NCBI GenBank assembly: GCA_934307065.1
Contig: CAKRCD010000016.1
Location: 1-46,144 of the forward strand
Direction: 5' to 3'
Source: an uncultured Bariatricus sp.
GTDB lineage: Bacteria > Bacillota > Clostridia > Lachnospirales > Lachnospiraceae
Length of the DNA: 46,144 nt
Shown: piece by piece, positions 8,685 to 17,500 of the stretch
Numbering within the stretch: position 1 is the first letter of the stretch
How the letters are laid out: the number at the start of each line of letters is the position of its first letter
The notes under the pieces: generated by a model
What the model saw: only the letters and a program-made list of their open reading frames with translations
Database searches by the model: none
What the model was told of the DNA's origin: nothing
Translations under genes and position numbers: made by a program

Positions 8685-9947
8685 TTATAACGCATTTTTC
8701 CCGAGTTCTTCTTCTATTTTTAGTAAACGATTATATTTCGCCACCCGTTCTGAGCGGCATGGCGCACCCGCTTTTATCTGTCCACATCCAAATGCCACTG
8801 CCATATCGGAAATTGCTGTATCTTCCGTCTCCCCGGAGCGATGTGAAACAATAACTTCATAACCGGCTTTGTGTGCCGTATGAATGGTTTCAATGGTCTC
8901 AGATAAGGTTCCTCTCTGATTTGGTTTAATCAACACAGCATTTGCACACTTCTCTGCAATCCCTTTCTCCAGTCTGATTTTGTCTGTGACAAAAAAATCG
9001 TCCCCGACAATCTGAATCCTGTTTCCAAGTCTCTTTGTCATTTTCTCCCACCCGGACCAGTCATCCTCCCACAGACCATCTTCGATAGACCGAACCGGAA
9101 ATTTTTCACACAGCTCTTCATAATAATCAATCATTGCTTCCGAAGAAAATTTTCTGTCCTCTCCTGCCAGTTTATAAAGACCGGATTCCAGATTATAAAG
9201 TCCATTCGCTGCTACATCAATTCCAAAAACAACCTGTTTCCCCGGCTCATAGCCTGCTTTCTCGGTGGCACAAACCAAATAACCGAGTGCTTCTTCTGTA
9301 CTTTTAAGCTGCGGAGCAAAACCACCCTCATCACCAACCGCTGTTGTCTTTCCATCCTGTTCCAATATCTGTTTTAGAGTATGATATACTTCTGTTCCAC
9401 ACCGAAGGGCATCCTCAAACCGTTTCATCCCTATGGGAAGAATCAGAAATTCTTGAAAATCCAGAGGATTATCTGCATGTCTTCCCCCGTTAATCAGATT
9501 CATCATTGGAACAGGAAGTGTGTATTCCCGGACACCTCCCAGATAACGATAAAGGGACAATCCGGCTGCATTTGCACCACATCGCGCTGCCGCAAGCGAC
9601 ACTCCAAGGAGTGTATTTGCTCCAAATGTGCGTTTTCTATTGTCCCCATCCAACTTACAAAGCATGTCATCTATTTCTTTTTGTTCAAAAACATTCATGT
9701 TTATTATTTCTCTTACGATTTTATCATTCACGACAGAAACCGCTTTTTTTACCCCCATGCCATGATAACGTTTTTCCCCATCCCGCAATTCGGCTGCCTC
9801 ATAGCTGCCCGTAGATATTCCCGACGGAACTTGTGCCAGTCCATGACAGTGTTCTCCTGCTGCAACTTCTACTTCCACGGTAGGGTTTCCTCTGGAATCC
9901 AGAATTTCTCGTGCGTAAATATCTGTAATCGGCAAAAACGAATCCAT
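8685..9947 (-). CDS. Enolase, divergent isoform
   Basis: 420 residues, full enolase length; enolases convert 2-phosphoglycerate to phosphoenolpyruvate. Both domains are recognisable: REILDSRGNPTVEVEV at the start, the mobile loop PSGISTG (41-47), the region around E166 and E207, the LIKPNQRGTLSET strand with the catalytic lysine, and SHRSGETEDT. Two places differ from the usual sequence. The loop is NGGRHADN, where Ser is normal before the catalytic His (R156-H157), and the C-terminal segment is GAPCRSERVAKYN. The catalytic residues seem kept. The gene stands alone rather than in the gap-pgk-tpi-gpm cluster, so it may be a second copy. GGGAGG precedes the ATG. Confidence 0.88.
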   Translation of the reverse strand: MDSFLPITDIYAREILDSRGNPTVEVEVAAGEHCHGLAQVPSGISTGSYEAAELRDGEKRYHGMGVKKAVSVVNDKIVREIINMNVFEQKEIDDMLCKLDGDNRKRTFGANTLLGVSLAAARCGANAAGLSLYRYLGGVREYTLPVPMMNLINGGRHADNPLDFQEFLILPIGMKRFEDALRCGTEVYHTLKQILEQDGKTTAVGDEGGFAPQLKSTEEALGYLVCATEKAGYEPGKQVVFGIDVAANGLYNLESGLYKLAGEDRKFSSEAMIDYYEELCEKFPVRSIEDGLWEDDWSGWEKMTKRLGNRIQIVGDDFFVTDKIRLEKGIAEKCANAVLIKPNQRGTLSETIETIHTAHKAGYEVIVSHRSGETEDTAISDMAVAFGCGQIKAGAPCRSERVAKYNRLLKIEEELGKNAL

Positions 9948-10054
9948 TTTTGTAACCTCCCTTTCCGATTAGTATATCCGCACAATTTCCATCTCATACT
10001 TTTATCCAATTTTCACCAAATCTCTTGCTATTTGCAGTTTTCCCTTTAAAAAAG

Positions 10055-10083
10055 TTGACTTCAAAATAGCGGCAAGGTACAAT
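10055..10083 (+). promoter_or_regulatory. Promoter of the YitT-family gene
   Basis: TTGACT (10055-10060), a 17-base spacer and TACAAT (10078-10083) on the plus strand, about 35 bases upstream of the YitT-like start. It faces away from the enolase gene. Confidence 0.7.
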
Positions 10084-10118
10084 GCAGATGGAGTGATTTT
10101 ATTACAAATGAGAGGAAA

Positions 10119-10982
10119 TTGGTATCAGAAATGTTTCAATCAGAATCAAAATTTATGCACTTTATTTTAATGACAAGTGCCACATTAATTATGGCTGTCG
10201 GAATCTATTTTTTCAAATTTACAAATAACTTTTCCTTTGGTGGAGTAACTGGTCTTGCCGTTATCATAGCAAAGGTAACACGCATCTCCGCTAGTGATTT
10301 TTCTTTTATCATCAACATGATACTGCTTGTGGTAGGTGCATTTGCTTTGGGAAAAACATTTGTTGCAAAAACTGCATATTGCAGTATTTTACTTTCCGTA
10401 ACCTTATCTGTACTAGAGCGTGTTATGCCGATGACAAAACCATTTACCGAAGAACCTATGTTGGAACTGGTCTATGCTATTGCACTTCCGGCACTCGGCT
10501 CTGCAATTTTATTTAATATCGGTTCTTCCAGCGGCGGTACAGATATTCTGGCTATGGTTTTAAAGAAGTATTCCAGTACGAATATAGGACCTGCTTTGAT
10601 GATAAGTGATGTATTAATCACAGTGGCGGCATTCTTTGTCTTTGACATAAAAACCGGACTTTATTCTTTTCTTGGATTAACCGTTCGTTCTCTGTTAGTG
10701 GACAACTTTATCGAAAGTATTAACCTTTCCAAATACTTTAACGTGGTCTGTAACAAGCCGGATGAAATCTGCCACTTTATTGTACACGATTTAAACCGAA
10801 GTGCTACAATCTGCGACGCACATGGAGCATTTACCGGTGCACAAAAATACATTGTATTTACCGCACTGAACCGCCATCAGGCAATTCAGCTCCGCAATTT
10901 TATTAAGAAGAATGACCCTTCCGCTTTTATTTTAATTTCCAATACAAGTGAAATTATCGGAAAGGGATTTCATTCAATTTAA
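10119..10982 (+). CDS. YitT family membrane protein
   Basis: About 287 residues. Five or so hydrophobic segments fill residues 12-200 and carry the conserved NNFSFGGVTGLA and SSGGTDILA motifs of the YitT/YpjC family. A soluble C-terminal domain follows (about 205-287, with the ATICDAHGAFTG segment) and matches DUF2179. The family is widespread in Firmicutes and its function is not settled. The start is uncertain. The listed TTG at 10119 is very close to AGAGGA, and the in-frame ATG at 10131 is rather far from it. Confidence 0.85.
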   Translation: MVSEMFQSESKFMHFILMTSATLIMAVGIYFFKFTNNFSFGGVTGLAVIIAKVTRISASDFSFIINMILLVVGAFALGKTFVAKTAYCSILLSVTLSVLERVMPMTKPFTEEPMLELVYAIALPALGSAILFNIGSSSGGTDILAMVLKKYSSTNIGPALMISDVLITVAAFFVFDIKTGLYSFLGLTVRSLLVDNFIESINLSKYFNVVCNKPDEICHFIVHDLNRSATICDAHGAFTGAQKYIVFTALNRHQAIQLRNFIKKNDPSAFILISNTSEIIGKGFHSI

Positions 10983-11078
10983 TAATCTAAATATACCATT
11001 TTTACCGGATATATGTTACAATGCTAATAAGAGTTGCTTATTGTAATTCATTATTGTAAGTAAAAAGAGGTTATATTA

Positions 11079-11783
11079 ATGAGTATAATGATAGAGGAGA
11101 CTTCATCATCTACACTGGAAGCCCAATGGCTTAAGGCAGGAAGTCCGGAGGACTTCATCCGCAACAATAGTACATTTAATTCCTTAATGATGAAATACCG
11201 TTGTGCGATTCGGCAGATTGAAACGAAGCTTCAGGTGCTGAATGATGAATTTTCCGTTACAAACCAAAGAAATCCTATTTCTTCGATTAAATCGCGTGTA
11301 AAAAGTCCATCCAGTATTCATGGAAAATTAAAACGGCGCGGCTTTCCGTTTACCGCAGAAAGTATTGTAGAAAATCTGGATGATGTTGCCGGTGTCCGTG
11401 TTGTATGCCCATTTATCAGTGATATTTATGCAGTGGCACAGCTCATCACTTCGCAAGATGACATCACTGTATTAAAGATAAAGGATTACATTAAGAATCC
11501 GAAGGAAAATGGATATCGGAGCTATCATATGATTGTGGAAGTTCCGGTGTATTTTTCGGATGGAAAAGTACCTATGCGTGCCGAGATTCAGATTCGTACC
11601 ATGGGCATGGATTTCTGGGCAAGTGTGGATCATCAGCTACATTATAAAAAGGAATTGATTTCCGGAACAGACATATCTTCCATTGAACAAGCTCTTTGTC
11701 TCTGTGCAGAAACCGTAAATGAGACAGACCGCCGAATGGAAGCCATCAAGGATTTAATAGGCAATTTTGTGATTGATATTTAG
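11079..11783 (+). CDS. relQ: Small alarmone synthetase, RelQ-like
   Basis: 234 residues with only the RelA/SpoT synthetase domain, so it is a small alarmone synthetase that transfers pyrophosphate from ATP to GDP or GTP. Visible motifs are SIKSRVKSPSSIHGKLKRRG (about 69-88), DDVAGVRVVC (101-110), the substrate-binding NGYRSYH (144-150) and EIQIRTMGMDFWA (169-181). The HD, TGS and ACT domains are absent. RelQ is the closest fit by length and C-terminal helices, though RelP is possible. AAGAGG precedes the ATG. It converges with asparaginase across a shared terminator. Confidence 0.9.
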   Translation: MSIMIEETSSSTLEAQWLKAGSPEDFIRNNSTFNSLMMKYRCAIRQIETKLQVLNDEFSVTNQRNPISSIKSRVKSPSSIHGKLKRRGFPFTAESIVENLDDVAGVRVVCPFISDIYAVAQLITSQDDITVLKIKDYIKNPKENGYRSYHMIVEVPVYFSDGKVPMRAEIQIRTMGMDFWASVDHQLHYKKELISGTDISSIEQALCLCAETVNETDRRMEAIKDLIGNFVIDI

Positions 11784-11819
11784 AATATCTGCTACAAAAT
11801 AAAAGAAAAAGGTATACAA

Positions 11820-11853
11820 AAAGGTCTGCTGCATGAAATGCAGCAGACCTTTT
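11820..11853. terminator. Bidirectional terminator between relQ and asparaginase
   Basis: The 15-base perfect stem AAAGGTCTGCTGCAT / ATGCAGCAGACCTTT has loop GAA and flanking A and T runs. It serves the convergent genes ending at 11783 (plus) and 11885 (minus). Confidence 0.9.
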
Positions 11854-11884
11854 CTTCATATATCCTTACTTTAAAAGTCAAGAT

Positions 11885-12907
11885 TTATTTTTCATCCGCA
11901 ATCCGCTTTGTAAACAAAACATCGTGATTAACCGTCCGGTAAAATTCCTCTCTCATCTCAGGGCTTCCTGCCTTATATCTGCCAAGCAGCCACATCAGTT
12001 TGGTAATCACGGCCTCCAGTGTCATATCATACGCCTCAATCAGATTGAAATCCTGTTTTACCCTCTTGCCAACTTCATACACAGTCATGTTGCTTCCTTC
12101 ATTGGCAACCTGTGTCGTCATAACGACCATTTTCCCCTGGGCAACCCATTTTTCCATCTCATCATAGAACACCTTTACCAGGTTATGCGGAATGCCGCCT
12201 ACACCAAAGCTTTCGATTACCAGGCAGTCATAATGTTCAAACAAATATGGAAGCACATCTGGCTTCATTCCCGGTATCAGTTTTAATACATACACACTTT
12301 CTTCCATATCATAATAAAACTTTACCTTGCCATTGCAGGACACTTCCGGAAGATACCTCACCAGCATGTTATCCTGAATCACTGCCGGATATGGGAAATT
12401 AATACTGGAAAATGCATTGTAGCTCTTTGCCCTTTCCTTCTTTGCTCTTGTTCCTACAATTACTTTCCCGTCAAACACGATATTTACATTCTGGGAATCA
12501 TCATCAGCGGCATAAATAAAACTGTCCAGCAGATTGGTTTTTGCGTCTGTCACATCCATATTAATCGGCTTCTGTGCTCCCGTTACCACAATCGGCTTTG
12601 CCGAATCCTGAATCATATAAGAAAGAGCCGAGGCAGTATATGCCAGGGTATCCGTACCGTGGCAGATGACAAAACCATCATATTTTGTATAGTTATCCTC
12701 CACTGCATGCACCATCATTTTCCAGTGCTCCGGTGTAACATTGGTACTGTCTAGGTTACACACCTGCATAGTGTGGACTTCGCATACACTCTTCACATCC
12801 GGAATATACGATAAAATATCCTCCGGTGTAAGTCCCGGTGCCAATCCATCTTCTGTCTGTCTTGATGCAATTGTTCCACCTGTACCAATCATTAAAATCT
12901 TCTTCAT
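11885..12907 (-). CDS. ansA: L-asparaginase, type I
   Basis: 340 residues. It hydrolyses asparagine to aspartate and ammonia. The first catalytic threonine is in GTGGTIAS near the N-terminus, and the second in the CHGTDTLAYTAS motif. There is no signal peptide, and length and sequence fit the cytoplasmic type I enzyme. It starts 13 bases after the end of the HD-domain gene, so the two form an operon that converges on relQ. Confidence 0.93.
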   Translation of the reverse strand: MKKILMIGTGGTIASRQTEDGLAPGLTPEDILSYIPDVKSVCEVHTMQVCNLDSTNVTPEHWKMMVHAVEDNYTKYDGFVICHGTDTLAYTASALSYMIQDSAKPIVVTGAQKPINMDVTDAKTNLLDSFIYAADDDSQNVNIVFDGKVIVGTRAKKERAKSYNAFSSINFPYPAVIQDNMLVRYLPEVSCNGKVKFYYDMEESVYVLKLIPGMKPDVLPYLFEHYDCLVIESFGVGGIPHNLVKVFYDEMEKWVAQGKMVVMTTQVANEGSNMTVYEVGKRVKQDFNLIEAYDMTLEAVITKLMWLLGRYKAGSPEMREEFYRTVNHDVLFTKRIADEK

Positions 12908-12920
12908 GTCCCTCTATATC

Positions 12921-13460
12921 CTACTTTCCAAATGTTTTTTCCACTAATTCACAATATTCTTCATAAGCAGCCTGATCTGCAAATTCACTTGCCAGCGATT
13001 CCCGGATGCTCTTATAATACCAGCCAATAATCTCTTTATCCTTCATGCGGAATTTCAGCCATACTTCTTCACCGGTTTCCTGATAATCTTTCAGAATTCC
13101 TCTGATATTCGAAAGCTTATCGGCAAGTCCAATCAGCTTCACATCATGGTCCGCAGTCCGCAGCCGCTCAATCGTTGCACTTTTTCTCTCGTACCAGCTT
13201 TTGGACTTATCTTCACTTTCCTGCGCCACCAGATTTGCAACCCGGTCTGAAAATTCCCTCGTCAGACGTTCTACTGTAACACCTTCGCAATCCTCCACTG
13301 TATCATGTAGAATCGCAGCACTGATAATTTCCTCATCATCCGTCATCGTCGCCACAATTCTCCCCACCTCTAAAGGGTGTACAATATATGGCCGCGTAGT
13401 TCCTTTCCGGAATTGTCCCTCATGTGCTTTCGTTGCAAATGCAATGGCTCTCTCTACCAT
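12921..13460 (-). CDS. HD-domain small alarmone hydrolase-like protein
   Basis: 179 residues covering only an HD metal-dependent hydrolase domain of the RelA/SpoT N-terminal type. Likely metal ligands are H28 in YIVHPLEV, H52-D53 in ILHDTVED and D114 in LADKLSNI. The E56-D57 pair associated with ppGpp hydrolysis is present. It therefore resembles Mesh1-type small alarmone hydrolases. AGGAGG precedes the ATG. The next gene in the operon is asparaginase, and a RelQ-like synthetase faces it. The domain is well supported; ppGpp as substrate is inference from motif and neighbourhood. Confidence 0.82.
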   Translation of the reverse strand: MVERAIAFATKAHEGQFRKGTTRPYIVHPLEVGRIVATMTDDEEIISAAILHDTVEDCEGVTVERLTREFSDRVANLVAQESEDKSKSWYERKSATIERLRTADHDVKLIGLADKLSNIRGILKDYQETGEEVWLKFRMKDKEIIGWYYKSIRESLASEFADQAAYEEYCELVEKTFGK

Positions 13461-13605
13461 GACTGCCTCCTCTTATCCCTCTGTATCTTGTGCTGTATTT
13501 TATACTATATTCTTTGTGATTATCATAACACTTGCCTCTTTAAATAACAAGTTCCAACGTGTATAATGTTCTTATTGGTAAATCATTTCAAAAGGAGAAC
13601 CTTCT

Positions 13606-14340
13606 ATGCATCAGAAAACCGTACTTGTCACTGGCGCTTCCCGCGGAATCGGACGTGCAATTGCACTTCATTTTGCAGGAGAAGGCTGTCATGTGTTTTT
13701 AAATAGCCATCATTCTATAGAAGAACTGAAGAATGTTCAGACAGAAATACAGGAAACCTGCCACATTTCTTCTACATTAGTTCCCGGAGACGTTGGAAAT
13801 CCCGATGATGTCCGGCAGATATTCCGGACAATTGACTCCTCCGTTGGAGGACTTGATATTCTTGTAAATAATGCCGGAATTGCCCATATAGGGCTTTTCA
13901 CTGATATGACCGACAAGGAATGGAATCATCTTATCCAGACCAACCTTTCTTCTGTCTTTTACTGCTGCCGTCAGGCGCTTCCTTATATGATATCAAAAAA
14001 AGAGGGCTGTATTATCAATATTTCCTCTATGTGGGGAACCGTAGGGGCTTCCTGCGAGGTGGCATATTCTGCAGCCAAATCCGGTCTTCACGGTCTTACC
14101 CGCGCATTGGCCAAAGAGCTGGCGCCAAGCAATATCCGTGTAAATGCCCTCGCATGCGGCGTGATTGATACCAAAATGAACAGTATGCTCACACCGGAAG
14201 ATAAAAAGGAACTGGTCGAAGAAATTCCGTCCGGTAGATTCGGCACACCCGAAGAAGTAGCAAAGCTTGCATGGCAGGTAGCAAATGCCCCTTCCTACAT
14301 GACCGGACAGATTATCGGAATCGATGGGGGATTTATCTAA
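13606..14340 (+). CDS. Short-chain dehydrogenase/reductase, FabG-like
   Basis: 244 residues, classical SDR. The NAD(P)-binding TGASRGIG (residues 9-16), NNAGIAH, the catalytic Ser in NISSMWG and the YSAAKSG Tyr-Lys pair are all there, with the IDGGFI end typical of FabG-type enzymes. It is not in a fatty-acid gene cluster: it stands alone behind an AGGAG site with a possible TATAAT at about 13560. It may be an accessory ketoreductase; the substrate is not known. Confidence 0.88.
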   Translation: MHQKTVLVTGASRGIGRAIALHFAGEGCHVFLNSHHSIEELKNVQTEIQETCHISSTLVPGDVGNPDDVRQIFRTIDSSVGGLDILVNNAGIAHIGLFTDMTDKEWNHLIQTNLSSVFYCCRQALPYMISKKEGCIINISSMWGTVGASCEVAYSAAKSGLHGLTRALAKELAPSNIRVNALACGVIDTKMNSMLTPEDKKELVEEIPSGRFGTPEEVAKLAWQVANAPSYMTGQIIGIDGGFI

Positions 14341-14343
14341 ATA

Positions 14344-14402
14344 AAAAACACCTCTGAGTTTTTGAGAAAAGCTGTCTTTCTCAAGAATCCATGAGGTGTT
14401 TA
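14344..14402 (+). terminator. Terminator after the SDR gene
   Basis: The outer stem AAACACCTC / GAGGTGTTT encloses an inner stem TTGAGAAA / TTTCTCAA. It starts right after the SDR stop codon. Confidence 0.7.
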
Positions 14403-14503
14403 ACTATGTATGCAACTTTTCCAACTTTTATTTCAGTTTCCTACGGAACAGAATATAAAGTTGATATTTTCTTCATTAGGGTACACCCATGGTGTGAAAG
14501 ACA

Positions 14504-14539
14504 AACAAGGTGTGATTCAAACGAATCGCACCCTGTTTT
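14504..14539 (-). terminator. Terminator after the Tp47-like gene
   Basis: Minus strand: the GATTC / GAATC and GGTG / CACC stems with an outer AACA / TGTT form a 15-base imperfect hairpin with a T run, 58 bases past the stop of the 1190-residue protein. A second small inverted repeat TACTGCTA / TAGCAGTA lies at about 14547-14571. Nothing else is seen in 14403-14597. Confidence 0.65.
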
Positions 14540-14597
14540 AACAGCTTACTGCTAACCAAATTCTAGCAGTATTATTCTTATGAATTATTCATACACA

Positions 14598-17500
14598 CTA
14601 TTTTCTTTTTTTACGTCTCCATGCGAAGCTGCCTGCTCCTGCTCCAAGCGAGGAAACCGCAAGTCCAAGCCATCCAAGTACATTTGCCGGATCACCAGTC
14701 TGTACAGAATTAGAACCTTTCTTCGTTCCACTTGTCTTATCATTTGTTGTTTCGTCTTTTTTCGTAACAGTAGCTTTCTTAACAAGAGCTTTGATTGCTT
14801 TATTCAGGCTGTCTGTTGCATTATCAACTATTTCCTGACTTTCTTTTGCTTCCAGTGCTTTTTCCGCATCGGAAAGTGCACTCTGAAGTGATTTCCAGCT
14901 GTCTGCTGTATAATCTGCTTCTTTCAGTGCTTTTGCATCTGCAATTGCTTTTTCAAGAGAAGATGCATCTACGTTTGCCGGCTGTTCATCAGATTTGACA
15001 AGTGCTTCAATTGCTTCTGTCATGTGAATTGTCTGCTCTTTTACTGCTGACTGTAATGGATTGTCTGACGCAAGAAGTTCTTTTGATTCTTCCAGTTCAC
15101 TCATCATCTTATCCCAGCTATCCTTTGTATAATCAGATTCTTTCAATGCACTTGCTTTATCAATTTTATCCTGTAATGCTTTTTTATCTTCTTCACTCGC
15201 AGTTTTTGGTTTCGCTATATTTTCTGTTCCGACTTCAAAGTTATAACTGTAATCAGCATAGCCAAGTCCATATACAGTCAATTTCCAGTAACCCGTTCCA
15301 TCTGTTCCTTCTGGAAGTTCACATCTGAGAGATTCTGTAAGTCCAAGCTGAATACCCATGGATTTGTGCATCCAGTTATCTGCCGCAAATTTTGTTCCAA
15401 ATGTTCTTACCGGTGTTGTATAAGTGGAATCATTTCCATAATAAGTCCATTTGACAGCCTGCATCGCAGAACCAAGACCACCATAGTTACCATTTAAATC
15501 CACACGTATGAATTCTCCATAGCTTCCAACACCTTCCCCTTCTTTAATATTTGGAGTAACATCAGCAGTTTCAAGCTGTGTATCCTTTAATCCAGAATAA
15601 GAGCCTGTTGTTCTTGCTGAAAATGTGAAAGAACCATCTTTCTGCTTTTCTGCTGTTTTAAGACCATTCGTATTCGCTGTTACATCTGCAATTGCTGTAT
15701 ATGATTTAAGCTGGTTTTCAGAAAATCCGCCAATCAATGTGCCTCCATTTTCTACAACCACATATTTTTCTTTCAATGCACTTAAATCTGCTGTTTTCAC
15801 TTTAACAGGAACATATTTTATACCAGTCACTTTGTAATCTGCCTGAATAAATGAGCTTCCATCTTCTGCAGTAAATACAGCCTTCTTTTCTGCATTTGTA
15901 GTTCTTGTATAAATGCTGCCATCTGTCATCACTGCTTTTCCATTTTTGTCCCAGTAAGACAGGTTATATTGATTACCATCTGTATCTTTAATCACTGCCG
16001 TACACTGAAAACTTCCTCTATGTAAGCCATGATTTGCAGTTGCTCTTGTAACAGTATCAAAAGCGCCTTTATCATATTCATTACGAGAATCAGTAACACC
16101 AGATGCTTCGGTATTTCCGGCTGCATACACACCTTCATTTGCCCAGTATTCTGACCAGTTCATTCCTACATAAACATAAGAATATTCACTGTCCTCTCCT
16201 GCTACTTTATAAGTAAATGTATATGCCTGATATCCATCTTCTGCAATTGTTACAGTAAATGCGTCTCCTGCCTTTGCATCTTTAAACGCATCTTGTGTAA
16301 GATCAAGTTTTCCATCTTTTGTAATTAGTTTTACTTTTCTCTTTCCAGATGCTGCATATTCCTTTCCGTTCACTGTAACAGATTTAATTTTTTCTAAATA
16401 TGTCTTAAATTCTTCTTCAGTAACATTGTCATTCTTTACAACTGCCGGTTCTTTATTATCTTCATTATACTTCACCGGCATTGTCTCTGTGTAAGCATTA
16501 AAAGTGGTTGAAATCGGTGCATAAGTGCCACTCTTATCGCTAAGTGTAACGGTATATCGACCTTTTGTAAGAGCTTTTTTGAATTTAATTGTTCTTGTAG
16601 TAGTCTTACCTTCTGTTTTAATTTCCACAGAATATGCATCTTCATCGATTCCATTAACTTTGTATTCTTCTTCAAAATCACTTGGAAGTCCACTTACCAC
16701 AACAGATGTTGTATCTGATTTGATAGAAATATCTGCCACTGATACTTCACCATCAAATTTCTTCGCTACTTTCTGGTCCATCGGGATTTCATAAATACCA
16801 TCATCTGTGTAGTAAGTTACTTTATTAATCGTCTGTCCCATCATGGCAGCATAATCTTTGGAATCAAGTTTGTTTCCATGTGATTCTGTTACAAATCCAG
16901 TGCTCCATGCGAGCTCCTGCTCCTGCTTCTTAAGCTTCCAGATATTTTCTACATGACGAAGACCGTAATTACTTTCTTCTTTTGTGCTAATTACTACACC
17001 ATATACAGTGTTAATAGTATCCGGAAGTCCAGTAATATTCAATTGATAATCACCATATTTTGATGAAGTAGAAAATTCAGTTGTAGCATGTTTCAGAATT
17101 CTCGGTTCTGCTCCCTTTACTTTGCTAAAACTGAGGCTTCCATCCGCATTTACAGTTGCCTCTTTATAATATGACGGTGTATCACTTAATGTGTAATAAG
17201 AATAGCTTGCGCTTTCAAATAATGCATCTTTTCCATTATATGTTGTCGTTGATTCTGTTCCTTTAATTGATGTTGTAATGTCCACCTTACTGTCATCTGT
17301 AATCTGTGTATATTTTTTTAATGCAGATACATCACTAATCTTAACCGGAAATGTCACACCAGTAATATCGGAACCATCACTGTTTACATGATAAGAGCCT
17401 GACGCCAGCGAAGCTCTGGTTTTCTGCTTTGTTGCTGATGAAACGGCATCTGCACCTGTCACTCCTTCTGCTTTATAAAAATCAGCATATGGGATATTCA

